A stretch of DNA of 33,930 bases, from positions 20,926 through 54,855 of the forward strand of contig NW_014040218.1 in NCBI RefSeq assembly GCF_001186125.1, written 5' to 3'. Positions 1-9,920 of this stretch are shown here, one piece after another. The DNA is from Sphaeroforma arctica JP610 (taxonomy: Eukaryota; Opisthokonta; Ichthyosporea; Ichthyophonida). A program made the translations under genes and the position numbers. Position 1 is the first letter of the stretch, and every line of letters begins with the position of its first letter. Below the pieces are notes generated by a model. It was not told the DNA's origin. It did not search any database and saw nothing but the letters and a program-made list of their open reading frames with translations.

Positions 1-62
1 ATATATATATATACATATATCACACACACATATATATATATATACTTATATATATATATATA
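1..62. repeat. AT/CA microsatellite
   Basis: Alternating TA with a short CACACA block fills the left edge of the window. It lies upstream of the first visible AlkB exon, so it is probably intronic. No other feature is visible in it. Confidence 0.9.
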
Positions 63-156
63 GTATAAAATATAATATATAGTGCTTTGAACCACTTTAT
101 TCCCACCTTTTGGTTTGCAAATTCACAAATATAGCCTTTTCCTTCTATATGTACAG

Positions 157-3100
157 TGAAAATCGTGCGTTACGCCCTAGTTAGCGGCCTTGTACATGTA
201 TCTGGCTTCCTTGACCAAGATGAGCAAGTCTACCTGTGGGACTGTATATCGGAACAGGGTATGTTGCAGCGAAAATGTTGACGAAAAACACATCAATTGG
301 AACTACACATGTAGTAGATTTTATAGTTTACGTATATTTGGCATGTATAGGCAGACATCTGCTGTGTCTAATGTGTACTTTTCTGCGTAATGTACGTAAG
401 TGCTGTGAACATGTGCAGTTTGAGTCCTCCAAATTTGACCTTTGGAGTTCTATGGTTGAAACAAATCAGCGTTCTGCATGGAGGGGTATGTATATGTGAT
501 CTCATACCTAAACACGTACCTGAATTTCTGATCACATTTTGGAAGCTTGTCTACCAGACGCTTGTCTAACAAAAAATGTGTGAAGATGTACACAATAATT
601 ATTCAGCGTATATGATGTCTTGAATAGAAAGATTCCTGTGCAATCTAGTGACTAGGCCTATCACCGCTTCTGACATCCGCTTGTTGCATGTTACTTCGTT
701 GACTAGTCGCATAGTCTTACGACCTACATAATGATATTTAAAAAACCATGTCTGACCTGTAGTGTTCAAAGCCCGGTAGCGGCGTGCAAATAACCACATC
801 GATGTACCAAACACTCGGTAACCGTACACGGTACTGTTACTTCCTGAGCACACTCTGTAATGTCACACACGTTCCATGTATAGGCTGGTTTGATAATCCC
901 GTCAACAATCAGGCCATGCGCTTCGGTAATTTGCAAAGCTGGGCATCAGAACTAGGCACCAACATCCGCAATCTGTACGTCTACGTTCACGGTGTGTGTG
1001 TCCAGATCTGCGGCTCTCTGGCTGTCTGTCTGTCTGTCTGTGATTGGTATATGCACGCGCAAACGTTCATAAACAACAGATCTCGCCTGGTGGGGCAAGC
1101 ACGAGCACCCGAGGATCACACGAGTTTATACCTGGGCTTCTCAAATGTGTTCAGCACAAGTGTTGATTGGCTAGCTAGGTTGTGGTGGCGATAAGGGGCG
1201 TCTGGCTCGGAAACCCCTTTTAAATGAAAACATTGAGTAGGGATCTAGTCGTTTCGATGCACCTTTTATGGTACAAACCCAATCTTTGGTCCAAGATATA
1301 ATCGAGATGTGGTTTTGTATGTCCGAGTATGTATGCAGTTGTTGGGTATGCGAAGAGATGTCTAGGACTGAGTTTCCAATTCTGACTAAGTAGTCACCTT
1401 GTGTTCCCGAAATAGGTCTCTTCGCCACAACTTATTGCCAGATGTGGTGCTTGAACGTATTCCGCTCTTCGACCAGATGATTGTCAACAGCTACCAGATA
1501 GGCGATGGCATTAAGGTAGCATATATACCAAACATTACTATCTGTATTGTAACACACTATCTGCACATATATATCAAACATCGGCACATATAAACATATA
1601 TGCCAGACATTACTATCCGTATTGTAACATACTATCATATACCAAACATCAGTACATATATATATATACTAAACATTACTATCTGTATTGTAACATACTA
1701 TCTGTACATATATACATATATACCAAACATTACTATCTGTATTGTAACATACTATCTGTACATATATATCAAATATCTGTACTTATACACATACATAGCA
1801 AACATTACGTCTGGTGTGCGTGTCTGTGCGTGTATAACGACGTTTACCCAAAGATGTACATCCAACGTAAGAGGGGGGGGGATGTTTAGGGTATGAGCTC
1901 AGGTGCAACGTCGGCTTACGTTGTGAATGTCCTTGCGAGTATTGTACACAAGCAGTGCATAGACGTACACCTTTGCTTCGTACCACCACGCCTTATATGC
2001 CAGTAGTTCGGCCGCGCATTATCTGCGTGCTAGATACAAAGGTAGGCATTTCATGACAACGGGACCACCTTGTGTTTCTATGATATGTTGACACACGGCC
2101 AGTACAGTACATTCGGACGATACTACCATCTATGGCCGGGCAAATGTTCCACTGTACAAATATGCCAAAAACAAAAACAAAAACAAAAATGCAAAGTAAA
2201 TCGTGTTATTCTTAACCACCAGGCACACGTGGATCTTGCTAGATTTGCCGACGGCATCGCTGTAGTATCTCTAGGCTGTCCGTGTGATATGCAGTTCACC
2301 AGAACTCTCCCGGCCACAGAGAGCGACGGACCTCACACTCACACGGGAAGAGCGGAGGGCCAACCCAGCGATCCCCCACGCCTACACTCCCATCGCGTTA
2401 ATGGGGTGCCACTTGGTAGTGTACGGCAGAGTCTTTCTGACAAGCAAATGAGCACAGATACAACTGCCAGTATAGACGATAGCACTGGCGCATGCACGAG
2501 TAGCGGAACCGAATCTGTTGTTATGCGTCTTTGTCCAGGTGAGGAGACGTCGGTGGTTGTTGGTACGTGTGTTGCGTGAGTCATACTGTTATATACTGTT
2601 ATATCACCTATAATAGGGATGTAGTGCGTGTGGCTAATTAGTATGTATTCATGTGCGATGATTCATGTGCGATGAGCCACGCAACAGGTGTATGAAACAG
2701 TATTATTGGGGTGAAATATATGTGAACACGGACGAGATATGAACGATCATGCATTGTAGGTGTCACGCTACATGCGCATCACCCCTCACTCTCTTGTGTA
2801 TTCTGAGCTACGTATGTCGCTGTGTGAGTCTGTGTGCACTGGGTATCGACTGTGGACATGTTTAGTGCGTGTGATCAGTGCCATTCACCACTGCCAGCCA
2901 GATCAATACCGAATCAAGATGTGCATATTAGTCTGTCGATACCAAGTTAGTCTTATCTCCCAACATTAGTCTTCTTTTACAGTTTGACTATCGAACGCAG
3001 TGACTTGTACCAGCTCTTGTATTAAACCCTTTCTCCGTCTATCTCTCTGTGTGGCTGGTCTCCCACAGTGCCGTTGCGCACAGCTGCAGGTGTGTGCTAG

Positions 3101-3372
3101 GTTAAACGTGTACTGTGAGTGAGTCAGTGGTCTATGATCTGTTTTAGTATACGGTAGACCTTATAACTCACTGCTACCCATCTCACCGCTCTGTCACGAA
3201 CACTACACACGGCCTGTGCCTACCTACCGCAGGTGACTTGCTGATCTTGTCGGAGGATGCGCGATATACGTGGGCGCACGGAATCGACAGGGTCACTGAA
3301 GGCCACCGAATCTCACTCACATTGCGATCGGTTAAGACAGATAGCCGCACGCTGACCTGTCCATCAGAGTAG
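157..3372 (+). CDS. AlkB-family 2-oxoglutarate/Fe(II) dioxygenase, 5' partial
   Basis: Five exons join in phase: 157-258, 884-974, 1416-1515, 2223-2538 and 3233-3372 (stop TAG). They give 248 visible residues. The first exon has a good acceptor (pyrimidine tract, then GTACAG) and no ATG, so earlier exons lie off the window. AlkB enzymes use 2-oxoglutarate, Fe(II) and oxygen to remove alkyl groups from DNA, RNA or protein. Visible hallmarks are a GFLDQDEQ start, NQAMRFG, FDQMIVNSYQIGDGI before the iron-binding HVD, then DGIAVVSLG, LLILSEDARYTWAHGI with the second iron histidine, and RISLTLR with the 2-oxoglutarate arginines. The order and wording resemble the ALKBH8 oxygenase domain and related plant proteins more than ALKBH1-3, but the subfamily and substrate are inferred. 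No RRM or methyltransferase domain is visible. About 70 Ser/Thr-rich residues are inserted between CDMQF and VVMRLCPG. Confidence 0.88.
1525..1806. repeat. Minisatellite in the third visible AlkB intron
   Basis: Four to five diverged copies of a roughly 50-75 bp unit are seen, each carrying AACATTACTATCTGTATTG followed by TAACATACTATC and TACATATATA. It lies wholly inside intron 1516-2222. A run of nine G follows at 1871-1881. Confidence 0.8.
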
Positions 3373-4110
3373 AAAACCAGTAGGGTGCGGGGTCTACCTC
3401 CATCACCTAATGCACGGGGCGTGTGCAGTGGTAATAGTCCTGTGATGAATGCACATGCTGCATACATCTACGTAGTGTAAACTATATCAGTATGGATATT
3501 GGAGCACACATACGAAATCAAAGGAGTGCCTCCCGATGTGTGGGGTGGGTTGTAGTCACAGCGTTTTTTGTGCTGCGGCGCTTTATCTGGCCGTGTCGAG
3601 TGACACCGCTGCAGTTGCAGAGCGCCACGTGGTTGTGGCAACCCCGTATGCCAAATACCATAGGATGAGCGAAGAATGCACGTGTTGCTGTAGAATCTGC
3701 TTTAAATGTGTAGAGGTGTGTATTCTAGTTAACAGACCCACGCACGCCCCTGGCAGCAGACAGGGATATCACAGGACTAGATGTAAATTTGTGAATGTGG
3801 CCAGTCTGTACGTACTGCCAATTCTGGGAATTCTGTGTATCCAGCAAACGAACCGCTTATTGCCTGACTTTAGGGCTCCCTAAAGTAGCAAATGCAAGAA
3901 TCTCATTCGCGAGCGTTTTGCACATAAAAAATAATAATACGAAGCGCTGAGTGTCACAGCTTGTTTTTTAAATCAAATCTGCGTCTCCACAATATATTAA
4001 AATCTTCGTCTGAGGCTCAATGGGACCTCGTTTCCCTTGATATTTGTCCTGGCATTATTCGTTTAACAATTAGACGAGATTGGTTCTCCCATGCCAACTC
4101 ATCTCAATAT
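3373..4110. other. Spacer between AlkB and the esterase, no supported gene
   Basis: The stretch downstream of the AlkB stop holds a 115-codon open frame at 3536-3883 and an overlapping 57-codon frame from an ATG near 3493. The second has a hydrophobic segment (GWVVVTAFFVL). Neither has recognisable motifs or clear splice sites, so I do not call a gene. An AT-rich tail begins near 3900. Confidence 0.5.
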
Positions 4111-4111
4111 A

Positions 4112-4115
4112 TTGC

Positions 4116-4146
<31 letters not shown>

Positions 4147-4156
4147 TATATACATA

Positions 4157-4198
<42 letters not shown>

Positions 4199-4259
4199 TA
4201 ATATATATATATATGTGTGTGTGTGTTTGTCTTTGTGTGTGTCTTTGTGTGTGTCTTTG

Positions 4260-4290
<31 letters not shown>

Positions 4291-4292
4291 AT
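4112..4292. repeat. (TA)n / (TG)n microsatellite cluster
   Basis: Long TA runs at 4118-4212 pass into TGTGTG with CTTTG interruptions (4213-4258) and return to TA. The cluster lies about 40 bp beyond the stop codon of the minus-strand esterase, so it may lie in or beyond that gene's 3' UTR. Confidence 0.9.
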
Positions 4293-4332
4293 ATCCGCTT
4301 CTATGTAGTGTTGTTATCACCACCGGAGAGCA

Positions 4333-5160
4333 TTATTGCGGGTACTGCATAGGAATATTTGCCACCTGTAACATAGGAAACGCGGTGTCTATTTTCTGTT
4401 TGATGACTTTAAACACTTCCTGGTGACCCCGCTTGCTGAAGTGTAGACCGTCAACAAAGCACGATTTCCAATCAGGTAGTGCTTGCATGTGTGTATACAG
4501 TTCTACCGACGGAACCTTCAACATAGCTGCTAAGGTCATACACGCATCGGCGTACAAACCTGTCACATGGTTGTTCCGATTGGGAAATTTGCTATCGTCC
4601 ACTGGGGGCGGGCAAATCAGCAGTATACTTGTGTCCTTGTATATATTTTTGATTGTTTTTACCATCGTCTTCATATTGCGAACGTATTTTTTGAGAGGGA
4701 CGCTTACTGGGTCGGGTGGGACAATCGCATCGTTAGTGCCCAGGAAAAGTGTAATGAGTGCTGGGCTTTCGAAATACGAAACCTCATTCATGATGTGGTC
4801 AAAGGCGTTTGTGCGAAGCATCTTCTCCGTTGTGTAACCGGACAGACCTCGGTTGATCACATCGACCCGACGTGTATATTCGAACCCCAAAAGGTCTCCA
4901 AATCCGAGGATGTAGGGATTCGCCGAGTATTGCGTGATCGAGTCACCGATCAACACAAAAACAGGACGAGGTTCCATTGTAATAACATCTTGTTCCAAAT
5001 ATGTATTAATACCACTATCGTCTCCACGTATAAGCTCCCCTTCCGATCCAGAGGTTGGTTTCTGGGCTTCGAGAATTAATTTATTACCAGTGCATGTATA
5101 TTCTAAGAGGAGCACGGATAAGATCAGGTACTTGACGCATACCTGAAAATGGACAAGCAT
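4333..5160 (-). CDS. IAH1: Secreted SGNH/GDSL hydrolase, IAH1-like esterase
   Basis: Intronless, 275 residues. SGNH hydrolases of the isoamyl-acetate-hydrolysing esterase (IAH1) group cleave small acyl esters with a Ser-Asp-His triad. Block I is IGDSITQ with nucleophile Ser74. NRGLSGY near 103-109 gives the oxyanion glycine, GTND at 131-134 gives the block III asparagine, and DGLHFS at 227-232 supplies catalytic Asp227 and His230. INRGLSGY and VPLKKYVRNMKTMV follow the IAH1 pattern closely. The first roughly 25 residues are a basic start plus hydrophobic core (YLILSVLLLEY), a likely signal peptide. Together with a linker to about residue 65 they make the protein longer at the N terminus than typical cytosolic IAH1. 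The ATG at 5160 is chosen because it gives this signal. Secretion and substrate are inferred. Confidence 0.9.
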   Translation of the reverse strand: MLVHFQVCVKYLILSVLLLEYTCTGNKLILEAQKPTSGSEGELIRGDDSGINTYLEQDVITMEPRPVFVLIGDSITQYSANPYILGFGDLLGFEYTRRVDVINRGLSGYTTEKMLRTNAFDHIMNEVSYFESPALITLFLGTNDAIVPPDPVSVPLKKYVRNMKTMVKTIKNIYKDTSILLICPPPVDDSKFPNRNNHVTGLYADACMTLAAMLKVPSVELYTHMQALPDWKSCFVDGLHFSKRGHQEVFKVIKQKIDTAFPMLQVANIPMQYPQ

Positions 5161-5640
5161 ACTGATGGTATAAAGCGGAAGATATCAACCAATAGACAAA
5201 CCTGAAATCAACACACTTAAAGGCGAGGGTTTAAAATTGACGCGTTTTATACCTAGCCTTCTATGTACATGCTTCATTTAGAAGGCTATGTTTTATAGAG
5301 GAAAATAGTACATTTCAATAAGGCGGCTAATGGCTACCTATGGAGAAAAAAAACTTATTATTTTGTTTAAAAAAAACATAAATAATCGAGAAAAAAAGTC
5401 GATGCAATTTTATATAAAAATACATATGAGACATCTCCAACTTCTTGGTCCAAGTCACAAGTAGCAAGTCACCAATATAGGACCACGCTGAAGAATAATT
5501 TATAGGGCCAACGGGCATAGCCTTCTAAATTGAAACATTTGGGACATTTTAAATTCCCAACAATTCATCTGTGCCGAACTGCCGCTCCTAGCCTTCTAAA
5601 ATTAGACATGCCGCGCGTGAAGAAAAAATAATTGGGCTCA
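5161..5640. other. AT-rich spacer with repeated AGCCTTCTA motif and hairpin
   Basis: No gene is supported. TAGCCTTCTA at about 5255 is followed after about 15 bases by its inverse TAGAAGGCTA, a 10-bp stem. Further copies of AGCCTTCTA occur near 5519 and 5590. Runs of A at 5346-5395 separate them. The repeated motif may mark the ends of small inserted elements, but target duplications are not clear. Confidence 0.45.
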
Positions 5641-5839
5641 CCTGGCTGCCCTCGACTCTCGAGTGATCCTGTTTCCAGTTTCCACTGAATACGATCTGAT
5701 GAGTCATGATCAGGCGTCCAGGTCCCCACGACTCCAGGCCACCACGAGTGACCAGGTACATATTTACCTTTTTTTAATAAATATTTTCATATCCAGCTAT
5801 TTTGAAAAACCTACAGCCCCTGCTAGAGCCTCGATCGCC

Positions 5840-5978
5840 AAATGTTCTTATATGTGCTATGTGCATGTATGCGTGCGTATATGTGCGGAGTGCATGTATA
5901 TATGTACTGTGTACATATATATATGTGCTGTGGGCATGTATGCATGAAAATCTGTGCGGATTGCATGTATATATGTGC

Positions 5979-6026
<48 letters not shown>

Positions 6027-6505
6027 CTATGTGCATGTATGCGTGCGTATATGTGCTGTGCGGAGTGCAGGTATATATGTGCTATGTGCATATATGCATG
6101 CAAATATGTGCTATGTGTATGTATATATGTGCTATGTGCATGTATACATGCGTATATGTGCGGAGTGCATGTATATATGTGCTATGAACATATATATATG
6201 TGCTGTGGGCATGTATGTTTGAATATATGTGCGGAGTGCATGTAAATTTATACTGTGTACATATATAAATGTGCTATGTGCATGTATGCATGCGTATATG
6301 TGCGGTGTACATATATATATATATATATGCTGTGGGCATGTATGTATGAATATATGTGCGGATGCATGTATTTATGTGCTGTGTACATATATTTATATAT
6401 GTGCTGTGCATGTATTCATGCAAATATGTGCTATGTGCATGTATATATGTACTATGTGCATGTATGTATGCGTATATGTGCGGAGTGCATGTATAAATGT
6501 ACTAT
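5840..6505. repeat. ATGTGC/TGCATGTAT satellite block
   Basis: About 660 bp of degenerate tandem units are built from ATGTGCTATGTGCATGTATG, CGTATATGTGCGGAGTGCATG and ACATATATAT. Adjacent units differ by small substitutions and TA-run length. Long open frames on both strands (Tyr/Cys/Met-rich) follow from the repeat lacking stops, and I reject them as genes. It directly abuts the transposase fragment. Confidence 0.92.
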
Positions 6506-6506
6506 A

Positions 6507-6995
6507 TTAGCTGTAGTTATTACAAATAAAACACACATATTGAATATGACAGATTGGGGAGCATAAACGTACCCATGATAGACAAGTAAAGAAGTCCGTT
6601 TGAGCTCCGAACGAGGCATATCTGGCCGCCTTCTCCTTTATCTGACGTGTATACTTAAGATCAAACTGTATTATCCTCAATATAGTGGCGTACGATATTG
6701 TCTTACCGCCATTAGCCCGTTGCACTTGTCTCTGCAGTTCGTCAAGGTAAATAGCAGGTTTTTCATTATACATTGTTTCTACTTGACTGATTAGTTCTTT
6801 AGTTCGCAATAAATCATCTCGTCTCTTGCGTTGCTTAGTGACCTTCACAAGACTACCTATGCTCAACCATTGCTTAACTATTCTCCGAGTTGTGCTATCC
6901 GAAACTCTAAATAATAATTTGATATCATCATATGTAAGATTATAATAATACCAAGCAGAGATAGCTAACCAGGCTATATTCTCGAATACTGCCAT
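6507..6995 (-). pseudogene. Tc1/mariner-IS630-type transposase, N-terminal fragment
   Basis: 162 codons from an ATG at 6995. Two helix-turn-helix units are visible, the arrangement of the paired-like DNA-binding region of Tc1/mariner and IS630 transposases: YDDIKLLFRVSDSTTRRIVK near residues 22-41 and KTISYATILRIIQFDLKYTR near 97-116. KPAIYLDELQRQVQ lies between them. The DDE catalytic domain, expected to follow and make the protein about 330-350 residues, is absent. The frame runs into non-transposase sequence and then the satellite block. A GTACGT near 6570 could be read as a splice donor, but no catalytic exon is seen further along. Most likely a truncated copy unable to act alone. Family assignment rests on pattern, not alignment. 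Confidence 0.7.
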
Positions 6996-7099
6996 TTTTT
7001 CTATTTATTTGTTTGTGTGTATTGTGTGTGTGAATAAATATATTTTATTTGTGTTCATATGTTTGTGTTCATATTCAAGTTTATTTTATTTTTACAATA

Positions 7100-7500
7100 A
7101 ATAAATAAAAATGTAGTTGGAAGAATCAAAGAAAGATTTTCCAGGTTCACTCACAAGTGTGAAATCGGGGTGCGTTTTGTTCAAATCCTGCACCTTTTCT
7201 TCCTCGATTTCCAAGCTGTGAGAGCCAATGAAAACGTCGTTTTATAATTTTTCTATAGAACATTTCCATCTAAATGTAAATATCCTTCAGGAAATATTCT
7301 ACTATTTCAAAAAGAAAATATATATATATACAAGCGATCATTGGTTAATAATTTTAACTCTTTTAAGTTTTGGCCATTAGCCAGGTTGATTTCCACGAAC
7401 TTTTCAGTCCTTGCTGCCAGGTTTCCGATTCTGGAAACCCCCGCTATAATAACCGGTGTGTGCTTGTCAAAATAGCTAGGAACTACAATATGTAAGTAAA
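7100..7500 (-). pseudogene. Decayed coding remnant of unknown family
   Basis: On the minus strand two stretches read like protein but lie in different frames separated by stops. The upper part (about 7330-7480) contains DKHTPVIIAGVSRIGNLAA, and the lower part (about 7100-7245) contains FIGSHSLEIEEEKVQDLNK. Flanks are AT-rich with poly-A/T runs. It lies close to the transposase fragment and may be part of another mobile element, possibly virus-like. I cannot assign a family. It looks broken in several places. Confidence 0.4.
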
Positions 7501-7965
7501 TATATTTAAAAAAAATAGGGTTCTTTTGTAAATACACTTTGTTTTGTTTTTTATTAACAACAAAGAATATATTAAATAGTAGTTTGAACACCTAAATAAT
7601 TTAATTTTTTTATTGTAGTATTTATTTTTTAAAAGTATCACATGCGTATGTCTATTGTTTCTTTTATTTTTGTGTTTTTTAAAATATAATAAAAAAATCA
7701 AATGTGGGGGGGGGGGGTTTTTAAATACAAAGAATCAATCATCATCGTAAATTCATAGCCTACTAAAATATAACAGATCTATGGACGTGTTTTATTTTTG
7801 TTTTTTTTTACAAAAACCAAAAACTATAATATGTATTGTATGTATTTACATTGATTTTTTTATTTTATTCATATTTTTATTAAATAAAAAATGCATACTT
7901 GAAATATTTTTGCTTGACTCTCCAGTCTCCAGTCTCCAGTCTCCCCTCTCCAGCTTAACTATGCT
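7501..7965. other. AT-rich spacer with a 12-G run
   Basis: Very AT-rich sequence with a run of about a dozen G at 7706-7718. It ends in a CTCCAGTCTCCAGTCTCC tract (7919-7952) just outside the foldback element. No coding signal is visible. Confidence 0.6.
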
Positions 7966-9114
7966 GGGGGTACGGGATAGAAGTTGAACGTAAACACGTG
8001 TTTATTCAATTTTGAAACGATATAACGGTTATAATGCGTTCAGAAGGGCCTACCTAAGTTCTTTTGTAGGACTGGTTCGTATCGTGAACATAATGTTTAG
8101 ACCCACAAGATGCATCTATGAGCACACAAAGGACCGCATATGGAATAGAAGTTGAACGTAAACGTATATTTATTCGATATATAAAAGTTTTAATGGAAAA
8201 CGGTATGAAGTTAGCTTTCCAGTCTCCACTGTCTCCTGCTGGTCTCCTCTCACCTCTGACTCTCTGAGTCTCGACTCTGACCAATAAGTCAGTGACCACT
8301 CTCTGATGACTGGTCTCTCTTGCAGTCTTGCCGGTCTGGCAGAGTGGCAATCTCTCACTCCCAGTCCAGCCTTTTTTCTTCGAGCCACGGCCTCTCACCA
8401 GTCGCCACTCACCAGTCATCAGATGATCAGACTCATCTGAGTCATCTCCTCGCTCTAGAGATTTTGTTTAAAAAAAAACCAGTATATGATAAATAGGTAA
8501 GTCTCCAGAGTCCAGACTCTCCACTCTCAATTGCTTCAAGGCTCCAGCCTCCAGGGAGTCCAGGCTCCAGCCTTCAGGCCAGGGCTCCAGTCTCCACTCT
8601 CAGTCTCCACTCTCCAGTCTCAAGACTCCAGTCTCAAGACTCCAGTCTCAAGACTCCAGTCTCAAGACTCCAGTCTCAAGACTCCAGAGTCTAAACTTCA
8701 GCTTCCAGACCAGAAGATCACGTCAACAGGGTCCGTGATCCAGCGTTCATATTTAAAAAAAAATTACCATAAGGCTTTATAGTGTCCTAGATAATAAATG
8801 TCCAGCCTCCAGCGGAAGCCTCCTCCTCCCAGCGATCAAAAAAAAAGGCAGGACCATAGCCATAGCCTTTACAGTACCTCAAACCGCTTTCCTAATAAAT
8901 ATACGTTTACGTTCAACTTTTATTTCCTATGCGGCCCTTTGTTTGCTCATAGGTGCAGCTTTCGGGTCTAAACATTTAGATGTATATAATGTCCACAATA
9001 CGCACCAGTCCTATAAAAGAACTTAGGTAGGCCCTTCTGAACGCATTATAACCGTTGATACGTTTAAAACTTGAATATATATACGTTTACGCTCAACTTC
9101 TATCCCGTACCCCC
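7966..9114. mobile_element. Foldback element with about 220-bp terminal inverted repeats
   Basis: The left arm (about 7966-8185) and right arm (about 8895-9114) are diverged inverse copies of each other. Both begin at the outer end with GGGGGTACGGGATAGAAGTT and share ATAACGGTTATAATGCGTTC, AGAAGGGCCTACCTAAGTTC and a GTTTAGACCC stretch. Each arm ends inside with a second copy of the outer motif (AATAGAAGTTGAACGTAAAC). The 700-bp centre is a CTCCAG/GACTC-rich minisatellite with no transposase, so the element would be non-autonomous. I cannot find a convincing target-site duplication at the GGGGG/CCCCC ends. It could be a foldback DNA transposon or a large inverted duplication. Confidence 0.75.
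8500..8715. repeat. CTCCAG / TCAAGACTCCAGTC minisatellite
   Basis: About five near-perfect 14-bp units TCAAGACTCCAGTC lie at about 8615-8690. They are preceded by looser CTCCAGTCTCCACTCTC copies. The array forms the centre of the foldback element. An 83-codon open frame here is repeat-derived. Confidence 0.9.
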
Positions 9115-9920
9115 ATAACCCCATAACGTCACATCTCACATAATTATAAAAGAGTAAAGAAATCCGAATCTCAATCTCACACTCACACAGTCTCACACTC
9201 TGAGTCAGAGTCTCAGACAAGTGACAACTGACAGTCGACAACTCGACATTCTCAATCTGAATCAGTGAATCTGTGGTTATTGTTTTTGAATTTCAAAAAA
9301 AACAACAATACATACTAAAAAACATGGTTTGATCTTTGTTTTAGTTTTTTTAGAAGACTACACTCCATATGGCCTATGGCCAATTGGCTTTGGGCCAAGG
9401 GGCATTGGGGCATGGGCGTTCGTGATATATTTCTCGAAATATTGTGTTTTCGTTTAAAATATTTTTTTATTTAGTATGTACCTGTGTTTGTTTTCCTATT
9501 GTTTTTAAAAAAAACAACTACATGAACTGTTTTCTACACAAAAAGGTAAAGTTTACTCTGGAGTTTGGGAATCGAGGAGTCAGAGACCACTTTCTTTTTC
9601 AGTTGCTGGTGATGAATGGCATGTCGCTCCAAAACTGAAACGCAGCAAACAGGCGCCAAACACAAACTGAATCGAGTGTAGGATACTTCACACTATTTAC
9701 ACAGGCACCTACTGGCACTTGTTACTGTCGACAAAGATATGCTCGACTCAGTATGAGAACGTGGTTGATTGACATATTCAATTTAATATCAGCTGCCAAC
9801 TATTAAGGCTGATTGCAGTACTAAAGTTATAACAGCAGCCATGTACTAAAGCAAATTGCTTCTTTCGAAAACGTACAGATCACTGGTACATCACCTCTAT
9901 GCCCGATAAACCTTGAAAGC
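9115..9920. other. Spacer upstream of the Cys-rich protein gene
   Basis: A GACTC/TCACACTC-rich patch lies at 9160-9250, then poly-A/T tracts, and a TGGCC/TTGGGCC-rich patch at 9368-9420. Sequence from about 9600 is more mixed in composition and probably holds the promoter of the gene at 9921. No core promoter motif stands out. Confidence 0.5.

Noticed and set aside
3183-3467. Minus-strand 94-codon frame
   Set aside because: Shadow of the last AlkB exon, which reads as a conserved C-terminal motif on the plus strand.
3536-3883. 115-codon plus-strand frame with CCCRICFKC
   Set aside because: No homology recognised, no supporting splice or start context; the cysteine cluster alone is not enough to call a gene.
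5774-6566. Long Tyr/Cys/Met-rich open frames on both strands
   Set aside because: They are translations of a tandem satellite that happens to lack stops; composition is wholly repeat-derived.
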